43,245 nucleotides of DNA. Source: Candidatus Daviesbacteria bacterium. GTDB taxonomy: Bacteria > Patescibacteriota > Microgenomatia > Daviesbacterales > UBA10151. The position numbers were made by a program, and so were the translations under genes. Shown here in pieces: positions 35,919 through 43,245 of this stretch. The notes below the pieces were generated by a model that saw nothing but the letters and a program-made list of their open reading frames with translations, was not told where the DNA came from and did no database searches. Numbering within the stretch: position 1 is the first letter of the stretch; every line of letters begins with the position of its first letter. The stretch is taken from the NCBI GenBank assembly GCA_016195715.1, contig JACPZA010000002.1, positions 1 through 43,245 of the forward strand, given 5' to 3'.

Positions 35919-37007
35919 ATGAGAAAAATATTTAGGCTGCCACATATTCCAAAGAAATTTCTAATCCCAATTATTCTCATCTTACTAGTTGGCGGATATT
36001 TTTTATTCAAACCTTCAAAACAAGAACCCATTCAAACAGCAACAGTTAAAAGACAAGATATTAAAGCTACAGTTTCTGCATCAGGTATATTGGCTGGAAA
36101 AAATACAGCTGATTTAAAATTTATTGGTAGTGGCAAACTGGCTTTTATTAGTGTTCAACAAGGAGACATAGTTAAAAAGGGACAAAGTATTGCCGGACTG
36201 GATACTAAAAGCTTACAAATCGCACTCCAGGAAGCCAACAATACTTACCGTGATAAACAAGCAACCGTTGATAATGTTTTAGACCAAGTTAAAAATAACG
36301 ACACCACCGAAACTTTTACTCAAAAACAAAATCGAACTACAGCTCAAGTTGCCAGAGATAACGCTTATGATGCGGTTAAAGCTGCTAAGCGTGCTTTTGA
36401 TGATGTGATTTTATATTCACCAATTGATGGTACTGTTACTCAAGCCAGTCCGTTACCAGGACAGTTTGTCGCTCCAACAGATTTAATTGCTGAAATTGTT
36501 GATTGGTCAGTAATTGATTTTGACGGCGATGTTGACGAGTCAGATATTTCTAAAATTAATCTCGGTCAAGACGTTGAAGTTAGCTTAAATGGTTATCCAG
36601 ATCAGACTTTTAAAGGAGCGGTTGATGAGATCTTGCCAAAAACCAAAACCACATCCTCTGGTGCCACAGTAGTCACTGTCAGAATCAATCTAGCAAATCC
36701 TAACATTCATTTAATTCCCGGATTAAATGGTCAAGCAACTATCATTACAGCAACTGATAACAACGTTTTAACCATTCCTCAAGAGGCTTTAAAAGATGAT
36801 AATACTGTAATTGTTCAAACACAAAATGGTTATATGACCAAAAAAGTCACAACTGGATTAAAATCTGATGCTGATGTGGAAATAAAATCTGGTTTGACGG
36901 ATGGTGAGGTGGTAGTTAAAAATCCCGCAGCTGTTCCCAGTACTCAAAAATCTCCTACTAATACCATCTTCAATAGAATATTTCGCTTGGGAAGAACTCC
37001 AAGATAA
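35919..37007 (+). CDS. MacA-like periplasmic adaptor (HlyD/RND membrane-fusion family)
   Basis: TATVKRQDIKATVSASGILAGKNTADLKF...LAFISVQQGDIVKKGQSIAGLD...DVILYSPIDGTVTQASPLPGQFV. Confidence 0.9.
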   Translation: MRKIFRLPHIPKKFLIPIILILLVGGYFLFKPSKQEPIQTATVKRQDIKATVSASGILAGKNTADLKFIGSGKLAFISVQQGDIVKKGQSIAGLDTKSLQIALQEANNTYRDKQATVDNVLDQVKNNDTTETFTQKQNRTTAQVARDNAYDAVKAAKRAFDDVILYSPIDGTVTQASPLPGQFVAPTDLIAEIVDWSVIDFDGDVDESDISKINLGQDVEVSLNGYPDQTFKGAVDEILPKTKTTSSGATVVTVRINLANPNIHLIPGLNGQATIITATDNNVLTIPQEALKDDNTVIVQTQNGYMTKKVTTGLKSDADVEIKSGLTDGEVVVKNPAAVPSTQKSPTNTIFNRIFRLGRTPR

Positions 37008-37675
37008 TGAGTTTAGTTAAATTAGAACATATTAATAAACTCTATTTTTTAGATTCTGATCTATCCTTTCAAGCTTTAAAAGATATTAATGTAGTTATTC
37101 AAAAGGGTGAATTTGTAGCCATAGTTGGCCCATCTGGTTCGGGAAAATCTACTTTAATGAATATTATAGGTTTGCTTGATCAGCCTAGCTCCGGCGAATA
37201 CATTTTAGATGGTTTAGATATCTCTAAGTTAAAAGAGAATAAATTAGCCCAACTACGCAACAAAAAAATTGGTTTTATTTTTCAATCATTTAACTTATTA
37301 AAGCGGACTAAAGCTATAGATAATGTTGCACTGCCTTTAATTTATGCTGGTGTTGGACAATCAGAAAGATTAGCTAGAGCTAAAAAAGCATTAGAAGAGG
37401 TGGGGTTAGCAGACAAATTAAATTCATTGCCAAATCAGTTATCTGGTGGACAACAACAAAGAGTAGCGATAGCTAGAGCTTTAGTTACAAATCCAGAAAT
37501 TTTACTAGCAGATGAACCAACTGGTAATTTAGATTCTAAAACTGGTGAAGAAATTCTAAAATTATTTAAAACTTTAAATAAAACTGGCAGAACTATTATT
37601 TTAATTACTCATGACCACCATATTGCAGATAACGCAAAAAGAAAAATAACTTTAAAAGATGGAGAGATAAGTTAA
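37007..37675 (+). CDS. MacB/LolD-type ABC transporter ATP-binding protein
   Basis: Walker [10 protein letters not shown]; signature [15 protein letters not shown]; Walker [13 protein letters not shown]. Confidence 0.95.
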   Translation: MSLVKLEHINKLYFLDSDLSFQALKDINVVIQKGEFVAIVGPSGSGKSTLMNIIGLLDQPSSGEYILDGLDISKLKENKLAQLRNKKIGFIFQSFNLLKRTKAIDNVALPLIYAGVGQSERLARAKKALEEVGLADKLNSLPNQLSGGQQQRVAIARALVTNPEILLADEPTGNLDSKTGEEILKLFKTLNKTGRTIILITHDHHIADNAKRKITLKDGEIS

Positions 37676-37683
37676 ATAAATTT

Positions 37684-38877
37684 ATGGATATCAGAGAAAC
37701 ACTAAGATTATCACTGACAGCTATTATCACAAACAGGCTTAGATCAGCTCTGACTATTTTAGGAATTGTAATTGGGGTAACCTCAGTTATTTTATTGGTT
37801 GCTTTAGTAACTGGTCTAAAAAGCTATATTACTGGACAAATTTCTGGCTTGGGTTCTAACTTAATCTATGTAATCCCTGGAAAAATTGGTGGAGGTAGAG
37901 GTCCAGGTGGAGTTCAAGTTAATCGTTTAATCCCAGCTGATGCTAAAAATCTAAAACTTCAATTAAGTAACGAAGCAGAAGTTTCAGCAGTGGTTCAAAA
38001 AGTCACTAAGCTGCAATATTTAAATAAATCTGATAAAGATGTGACTTTAGCTGGAGTGGAAAGTAATTATCCAAAAATTATTCAATCGACTAAAATTACT
38101 GAAGGTAGATTTTTTACTTTATCAGACGCTGAAGCTGGAAAAAGAGTAGTAGTAATTGGTCCAACAGTTAAAAAGAATTTATTTGATGGCAGTTCAGTGA
38201 TTGGAAAAGCAATCGAAGTCAATAATTTAAAATACACTATTATTGGCGTTTTGGGCCCCAGAGGTTCTACTTTTGGAGTGGATTTTGATAACAGTGCTTT
38301 GATCCCTTTGTCTGCAGCTCAAAAACAATTTGGCATTGATAAGTTAAATACAATTTATGTTTCAGCTAATTCACCAGATAAAGTTAAAGAAGTTCAAGCT
38401 AAAATTACTAAAATTTTATCTAAAAGATTATCTGAGGATGATTTTACTGTCCAAACTCAAGAGCAAACTTTATCCACAATTGCCTCCATTACTTCAGTTC
38501 TAACTTTAGCTTTAGGTGGAATTGCAGCGATTTCTTTAATTGTTGGTGGAATTGGAGTGATGAATATTATGTTAGTTTCTGTCACAGAACGAACTAAAGA
38601 AATTGGATTAAGGAAAGCCCTCGGGGCAAGGCCTCAAGATATTCGAAATCAATTTTTAGTTGAAGCACTAACTCTATCAGGACTTGGTGGAATCATTGGG
38701 ATAATTTTAGGCGCATCGTTATCTTTAATTGCTAATCAATTTATAACTACTGTTATTCCTTTATGGTCAGTTGGGTTATCCTTTGGGTTCTCAATGTTAA
38801 TCGGGGTAATCTTTGGAGTCGCTCCCGCGATTAGAGCTGCTCAACTTGATCCTATTCAGGCACTAAGATATGAGTAA
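37684..38877 (+). CDS. MacB-type ABC transporter permease (MacB_PCD + FtsX domains)
   Basis: LRLSLTAIITNRLRSALTILGIVIGVTSVILLVAL; GGIGVMNIMLVSVTERTKEIGLRKALGARPQDIRNQFLVEALTLSGLGG. Confidence 0.94.
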   Translation: MDIRETLRLSLTAIITNRLRSALTILGIVIGVTSVILLVALVTGLKSYITGQISGLGSNLIYVIPGKIGGGRGPGGVQVNRLIPADAKNLKLQLSNEAEVSAVVQKVTKLQYLNKSDKDVTLAGVESNYPKIIQSTKITEGRFFTLSDAEAGKRVVVIGPTVKKNLFDGSSVIGKAIEVNNLKYTIIGVLGPRGSTFGVDFDNSALIPLSAAQKQFGIDKLNTIYVSANSPDKVKEVQAKITKILSKRLSEDDFTVQTQEQTLSTIASITSVLTLALGGIAAISLIVGGIGVMNIMLVSVTERTKEIGLRKALGARPQDIRNQFLVEALTLSGLGGIIGIILGASLSLIANQFITTVIPLWSVGLSFGFSMLIGVIFGVAPAIRAAQLDPIQALRYE

Positions 38878-38901
38878 ACAGGAGTTTGTAAACTCGGCCG
38901 A

Positions 38902-39537
38902 TCAACCTCGCCTTCTTAGTCTCCTTGATCTTTTAGAATATATTTCACTAAAATAAGCTGCTGGATACTCATCAGCCAGTCTTTCTTCTCTACTTTGAGT
39001 GGCAGGTGAATTTAAGGTTCTGATTTGCTCTGCCCCATTTCTTTCTAAAATATCTTCAGCATCTATAGTATCTGCCAGCGTTGTTGGTACTGCAATTAAT
39101 ACTCCGCCAGCCTTGATTCTATCTTCATAAATTCTAGCATCTTCATCTGGGATTCCTAAACCAGTTAAAGCTCCAATTAGTCCTCCAGCTACTGCACCTG
39201 TAACTGCTCCAGAAATTGTTGTGGCTGCAGCACCTCCTAGACCCAAGGCTGCTGCTAGTGGCCCACCTATTAAAATAGCTCCAATCGAAGGGATAGTGAT
39301 TGCTCCAACACCTACCAAAAGCCCTGCTAACCCACCAAGCAAACCTCCTGCTGTGGCACCGGAAACTGCTCCACCAGCTAAATTTGCACCGGTGCTTTCT
39401 CTCATAACTACTGCCTCTTGGCCATTTCTCATAACTATCGAGATGTCTTTAGGGTTAAAATTTGAGGCAGATAACTCATTAATTGCATCCTCAGCCATCC
39501 CTCGACTACCAAAAATTCCTATAACAATTTGGTCCAT
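38902..39537 (-). CDS. General stress protein 17M-like / glycine-rich membrane-spanning protein
   Basis: VIGIFGSRGMAEDAINELSASNFNPKDISIVMRN... plus glycine/alanine-rich hydrophobic hairpins GGAVSGATAGGLLGGLAGLLVG; strong SD AAGGAGGTGAG upstream. Confidence 0.8.
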   Translation of the reverse strand: MDQIVIGIFGSRGMAEDAINELSASNFNPKDISIVMRNGQEAVVMRESTGANLAGGAVSGATAGGLLGGLAGLLVGVGAITIPSIGAILIGGPLAAALGLGGAAATTISGAVTGAVAGGLIGALTGLGIPDEDARIYEDRIKAGGVLIAVPTTLADTIDAEDILERNGAEQIRTLNSPATQSREERLADEYPAAYFSEIYSKRSRRLRRRG

Positions 39538-39557
39538 TTTCTCACCTCCTTAAAGTA

Positions 39558-39610
39558 CTTACAAGCTATTCTAAATTTAGTAATTAATAAATAAACAATA
39601 GCTTAGTAAG
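39558..39610. repeat. Interrupted inverted repeat CTTAC-AAGCTATT ... AATAGCTT-A-GTAAG in divergent promoter region
   Basis: Left arm 39558-39570 (cttacaagctatt), right arm 39597-39610 (aatagcttagtaag); arms complementary over 13 positions with one unpaired A at 39605; 26-nt spacer. Confidence 0.7.
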
Positions 39611-39630
39611 AAATTAATGAGTGAGTGTAA

Positions 39631-39636
39631 TATAAT
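39631..39636 (+). promoter_or_regulatory. -10 box TATAAT 7 nt upstream of prfB ATG (putative leaderless promoter)
   Basis: gtgtaaTATAATctgattcATG. Confidence 0.5.
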
Positions 39637-39643
39637 CTGATTC

Positions 39644-40714
39644 ATGGAAGAGATTAAAAATAGCTTAAAAGACTTAGAGAATAGATTTAAAAATATTAAT
39701 GCAAAGTTCAATCAAGATGAGTTAAGAAAAGAAATTAGAGAGCTAGAAGCACAAACTTTAAAGATGGGCTTTTGGAGTGACCAAAAACAAGCAACTATTA
39801 TTAGTAAACAATTAGCAGAAAAGCAAAAAGAGTTAGAAACTTTAAAGTCGCTTGAGCAAAGAATTGCTAATGCGGAGGAGATGTCTGATGAGCCAGAGAT
39901 GCTTAATGAGCTGGCGCAAGAAGTCAAAAAATTAGCAAATATTTTAGTTAAATTTGAATTAAAACTTTTTTTATCTAAACCTCATGACAGTTCAGAGGCA
40001 ATAGTTTCTATTCATTCTGGTGCTGGTGGAGTTGAAGCAATGGATTGGGTAGCAATGCTTGCTAGAATGTATCAAAGATATTTTGAGAAAAAGATTTGGG
40101 AATATGAAATTTCAGATGAATCTCCTGGAGAAGAGGCTGGATTTAAAACTGTCTCTATGATTATCCATGCTCCTTTTGCTTTTGGCATGCTCAGGGGTGA
40201 GGCTGGAACTCACAGATTAGTTAGACAATCCCCTTTTAATGCAGATAAGCTAAGACAGACCTCTTTTGCTTTGGTAGAAGTTTTGCCAGTGATTGAAGAT
40301 CGCTCTGAAATAGAGATAAATGAAGCAGATTTAGAATTTTCTAGTTTTAGGTCAGGAGGAGCAGGAGGGCAGAATGTTAATAAGGTTTCTACAGCTGTAA
40401 GACTTAAACATATCCCAACAGGGATAGTTGTTACCTGCCAAACAGAAAGATCCCAACTCCAAAATAGAGAGAATGCTATGAAATTACTTCGAGCTAAGCT
40501 TTGGGCGCTAAAACAAGAGGAGGAAAATAAAGTTAAGCAAGAACTAAAAGGCAGCACTACTCAAGCGTCTTGGGGAACTCAAATTAGATCATATGTACTT
40601 CACCCTTATCATATGGTCAAAGATTTAAGAACCAATGTTGAAACATCTGATACTAATGGGGTTTTAAATGGAGATTTAGATCAATTTATAGAAGCAGAGA
40701 TAACTAAACTTTAA
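39644..40714 (+). CDS. prfB: Peptide chain release factor 2, without programmed +1 frameshift
   Basis: GGQ motif [25 protein letters not shown] anticodon-mimic motif [21 protein letters not shown]; single uninterrupted frame of 356 codons. Confidence 0.95.
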   Translation: MEEIKNSLKDLENRFKNINAKFNQDELRKEIRELEAQTLKMGFWSDQKQATIISKQLAEKQKELETLKSLEQRIANAEEMSDEPEMLNELAQEVKKLANILVKFELKLFLSKPHDSSEAIVSIHSGAGGVEAMDWVAMLARMYQRYFEKKIWEYEISDESPGEEAGFKTVSMIIHAPFAFGMLRGEAGTHRLVRQSPFNADKLRQTSFALVEVLPVIEDRSEIEINEADLEFSSFRSGGAGGQNVNKVSTAVRLKHIPTGIVVTCQTERSQLQNRENAMKLLRAKLWALKQEEENKVKQELKGSTTQASWGTQIRSYVLHPYHMVKDLRTNVETSDTNGVLNGDLDQFIEAEITKL

Positions 40715-40717
40715 TTA

Positions 40718-41095
40718 ATGATTGAGAGAGCAAAATTGGAAATTTTGGGATGGCAAAACGCTCGTGCTTTACTCAGCGACCCAAATGGATATTCAATTTT
40801 ATTATTTAAAGATGATCCCGAGCGTTCTTTTCCTTCAATATTTGCGCAAGTTGTTGGTCTGGTGCGAATTGCTGGATATTTCACTCAACCTAAGCAACGA
40901 CAATCACAAATCACTCAAGATGTTTTAGCTCCTTTTCAAGCTTTTAAAGAAGAAGTTAACGCTACCCATTTTGGGGATTTAAAAGCTGAAGCGGTAGAAC
41001 GCATTGCTAATGTAACTTTTAAATCAATCCTTGAGTGGATTTTAGTCCGCAGATTAAGCCAGCCTCTAATAATTCCTGTTATTGATATCAAATAA
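40718..41095 (+). CDS. Hypothetical protein (125 aa), 3 nt downstream of prfB
   Basis: Tight coupling to prfB; MIERAKLEILGWQNARALLSDPNGYSILLFKDDPERSFPSIFAQVVGLVRIAGYF...; no recognised family. Confidence 0.65.
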   Translation: MIERAKLEILGWQNARALLSDPNGYSILLFKDDPERSFPSIFAQVVGLVRIAGYFTQPKQRQSQITQDVLAPFQAFKEEVNATHFGDLKAEAVERIANVTFKSILEWILVRRLSQPLIIPVIDIK

Positions 41096-41126
41096 GAATT
41101 ATAATAACTTTACTCTTCGATTAAAT

Positions 41127-41162
41127 TTAGGCTGACACCTTAAAGGTGGAAAGCTAATTTTT
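41127..41162 (+). terminator. Candidate rho-independent terminator after prfB-hypothetical operon
   Basis: TTAGGCT-GA-CACCT-TAA-AGGTG-GA-AAGCTAA followed by TTTTT; 5-bp inner stem, tandem G-A internal loop, imperfect outer stem. Confidence 0.5.
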
Positions 41163-41184
41163 AATTAATTTTATTTCTTTACTT

Positions 41185-41212
41185 TTGCCTGAGTTGATGC
41201 ATGTGATACAAT
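41185..41212 (+). promoter_or_regulatory. Promoter: -35 TTGCCT, 16 nt, extended -10 TGA-TACAAT
   Basis: tTTGCCTgagttgatgcatgTGATACAATtaaacagaagATG; -10 ends 10 nt from ATG 41223. Confidence 0.5.
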
Positions 41213-41222
41213 TAAACAGAAG

Positions 41223-41657
41223 ATGGATTTTCAGTCAAATAAACTCATTCAAAAATTTAAACTTCCAGAAGATTTTGCTAAGTTATTTATTGGGGTAATA
41301 GTTGTAGCTTTAATAGCTGGTGTGGGAACAGGTTATATTTTAGCTTCAGGTGGAACTCAAGGTGGAGTAGCTAGTGTTATCCCAAATGCTGCTCCCAAAC
41401 AAGCTCAAGAAGATACTCATACTTTTAAAGATTTTGCCGAAGGGACTTTGCAAAAACGTCCTGCTCCTAAAAATCCAACTGAATATGTTGAGGGAACACA
41501 TATTTTAGTCAGAGAAGGGGCTGTTCCTGTAGCGCTAACTTCTTCTGTAATAGATTTATCTCAATATGAAGGTAAAAAAGTTAAGGTTTTTGGTGAAACT
41601 CAAAAGGCGCTAAAAGAGGGTTGGTTAATGGACGTTGGTAAGGTTGAAGTGGAATAA
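41223..41657 (+). CDS. Single-TM exported protein with small C-terminal beta-rich domain (possibly OB-like), function unknown
   Basis: TM LFIGVIVVALIAGVGTGYIL; C-term YVEGTHILVREGAVPVALTSSVIDLSQYEGKKVKVFGETQKALKEGWLMDVGKVEV. Confidence 0.7.
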   Translation: MDFQSNKLIQKFKLPEDFAKLFIGVIVVALIAGVGTGYILASGGTQGGVASVIPNAAPKQAQEDTHTFKDFAEGTLQKRPAPKNPTEYVEGTHILVREGAVPVALTSSVIDLSQYEGKKVKVFGETQKALKEGWLMDVGKVEVE

Positions 41658-41751
41658 TTTTTAGCTCGTTTTTTCTCCTAATAAGTTCATAAATTGATCT
41701 AGACAGCATACTTTGATAAGCTGTAAACTAATTAGACTAATATAAATGTAG

Positions 41752-42438
41752 ATGATCATAAAATTCGAAGATGTTGGTAAAAAATTTGGTTCAAACAGTG
41801 TGGCTTTAGCTGATGTTAGTTTAGAGATTGGTGGAGGGGAATTTGTATTTGTAGTTGGTCCATCTGGCGCTGGAAAATCTACACTTTTAAGATTACTAGC
41901 CCGGGAATATCCAGCAACTTCAGGTCGAATCCTAATTGATGATTTAGATTTAGGTAAAATAGAATCTAAAAATATTCCAAAATTTAGGCGTAAAATTGGC
42001 TTTGTTTTTCAAGATTTTAAACTACTTGATGATAGAACTGTATTTGAAAACGTAGCACTAGCACTAGAAGTTCGAGAATTTAAAGAAGAAGAAATTGAAA
42101 AAGAAGTTGAGCGTATTTTAAAATTATTTGAAATTTGGGATAAGCGTAATTTATTTCCTTCTCAACTTTCTGGAGGTGAGGCCCAAAGAACAGCAATTGC
42201 CAGGGCTATCATTGGCAAACCTGATCTGCTTTTAGCTGATGAACCAACTGGAGATTTAGATCCCCAAACTTCCTGGGCTGTTTTGCAACTTTTAAATGAG
42301 ATTAATTCTTGGGGCACAACTGTGATTATGGCAACTCATAACGTTGAGATTGTGAATACTCTAAAAAGACGCGTCATATCCATTAGAGGAGGTAAGGTTA
42401 CCAGGGATCGAAAAGAGGGTCGTTATGAGCTTCATTAA
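41752..42438 (+). CDS. ftsE: Cell division ATP-binding protein FtsE
   Basis: [84 protein letters not shown]; followed by ftsX. Confidence 0.93.
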   Translation: MIIKFEDVGKKFGSNSVALADVSLEIGGGEFVFVVGPSGAGKSTLLRLLAREYPATSGRILIDDLDLGKIESKNIPKFRRKIGFVFQDFKLLDDRTVFENVALALEVREFKEEEIEKEVERILKLFEIWDKRNLFPSQLSGGEAQRTAIARAIIGKPDLLLADEPTGDLDPQTSWAVLQLLNEINSWGTTVIMATHNVEIVNTLKRRVISIRGGKVTRDRKEGRYELH

Positions 42439-43245
42439 AGTAACTAAAAGAAATCTAAGAAGAACTCCATATCAAGCTTTAGTGGCTTCAATGGCGATGT
42501 TTTCCACTTTTTTAGTCTTAAGTATTTTTTTAATTTTAGCTGCTGGCAGTTCAGTTGTTTTGAAATATTATGAAAGCAAACCTCAAGCGATCGCCTTTTT
42601 TAAAGATAATACCTCGCTAGGCGATGTTGATGCTATCAAAAAAGCGCTAGAACAAACTGGCAAAGTTACCTCACTAAAATATATTAGCCAAGATGATGCT
42701 TTGCAAATTTATAAAGATCGCAATAAAGCTAACCCAACTCTGCTTGAGATGGTAACTGCCAAAATTTTACCAGCATCTCTGGAAATTTCTGCAGCTAATC
42801 CAGAAGATTTAAAACCAATTGCGGGAATTTTAAAACTTGAACCAGTGGTTGATGATGTAGTTTATCCAGAAGACGTAGTCGAAAGATTAAGTAAAGCTGC
42901 CTCAATTATTAGAGGAGTCGGATCAGGTGCAGTTGGCTATTTATTAATCTTTGCCAGTTTAATAATTATTATGGTAATTGGTTTTAAGATGAGGTTGCGC
43001 CGTCAAGAAATTGAGATCATGAAACTACTTGGTGCTTCAAGTTGGTTTATAAGGTTACCATTTTTACTGGAGGGAGTTTTTTATGGAGTAGTTGGAGCAA
43101 TTTCAGCTTGGGTTGCAAGCTATGTTTTACTTTGGTATTTTACCCCATTTTTACAAAGTGAGTTACTTTCTGAAATTAATATTTTACCAGTTTCACCTAT
43201 TTTTATGCTGTTACTTTTAGCAGCAGAGGTAGTAATCTCTGCTTT
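42425..43245 (+). CDS. ftsX: Cell division permease FtsX, truncated by window edge
   Basis: ATG at 42425 overlapping the ftsE 3' end; hand translation MSFIKVTKRNLRRTPYQALVASMAMFSTFLVLSIFLILAAGSSVVLKYYESKPQAIAFFKD...MKLLGASSWFIRLPFLLEGVFYGVVGA; open to the window end. Confidence 0.92.
   Translation, partial: MSFIKVTKRNLRRTPYQALVASMAMFSTFLVLSIFLILAAGSSVVLKYYESKPQAIAFFKDNTSLGDVDAIKKALEQTGKVTSLKYISQDDALQIYKDRNKANPTLLEMVTAKILPASLEISAANPEDLKPIAGILKLEPVVDDVVYPEDVVERLSKAASIIRGVGSGAVGYLLIFASLIIIMVIGFKMRLRRQEIEIMKLLGASSWFIRLPFLLEGVFYGVVGAISAWVASYVLLWYFTPFLQSELLSEINILPVSPIFMLLLLAAEVVISA

Noticed and set aside
38882-38895. GAGTTTGTAAACTC palindrome between convergent macB-like permease and 17M-like gene as a bidirectional terminator
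   Set aside because: Only a 5-6 bp stem with a 2-4 nt loop and no T-run on either side; too weak to call.
39221-39553. 110-aa plus-strand ORF antisense to the 17M-like gene
   Set aside because: Pro/Ala-rich translation is the expected complement of the Gly/Ala-rich 17M-like coding sequence; no independent support.
39644-40714. Programmed +1 frameshift in prfB and possible UGA recoding
   Set aside because: The reading frame is continuous with no internal UGA. UGA serves as a genuine stop (e.g. 28075-28077 and the 17M-like gene at 38902-38904), and RF2 is present, so a UGA-recoded code is not supported.
40722-40928. 68-aa plus-strand ORF in an alternative frame of 40718..41095
   Set aside because: Nested in the longer prfB-linked frame, no domain and no separate start signal; most likely spurious.
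1-43245. CRISPR arrays, tRNA/rRNA genes, insertion sequences or prophage
   Set aside because: No regularly spaced direct repeats, no cloverleaf or rRNA-like conserved blocks, and no transposase/integrase/phage-like ORF was recognised by eye; a tRNAscan/Infernal run would be needed for a formal negative.

Overview
AT-rich bacterial chromosomal window. Gene content and short, divergent versions of housekeeping genes suggest a Patescibacteria/CPR (Microgenomates-like) genome; this is an inference, as no rRNA is present. About 1-34 kb, almost all on the minus strand, is a large surface-glycan / lipid-linked-sugar locus. It holds one partial and six complete GT2-type glycosyltransferases (three of DPM1/polyprenyl-phosphate-sugar synthase type, one fused to GtrA), one GT4, eleven polytopic GT-C-like membrane proteins, one Wzx-like flippase, a LytR_C-domain membrane protein, and a nucleotide-sugar cassette (rfbA, an rfbB::rfbC-like fusion, rfbD, gmd). 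The GT-C set includes three tandem '6-pyruvoyl-tetrahydropterin synthase-related'/YfhO-like paralogs and a paralog pair, one member of which is fused to a deacetylase-like N-terminal domain. From about 34 kb on come a CAP/SCP protein, a very short TsaB, a GNAT, a MacA/MacB-type ABC efflux set, a general-stress-17M-like protein, prfB without the programmed frameshift, two small unknown genes, ftsE and a partial ftsX. Points for follow-up: the GT-C-dense locus with no visible ligase or initiating transferase; the RmlB-RmlC-like fusion with altered cupin motifs; the deacetylase-like/GT-C fusion; -10 boxes 5-10 nt from start codons, suggesting leaderless mRNAs; and a long interrupted palindrome in the divergent promoter region upstream of prfB. 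No tRNA, rRNA, CRISPR or transposon was recognised.
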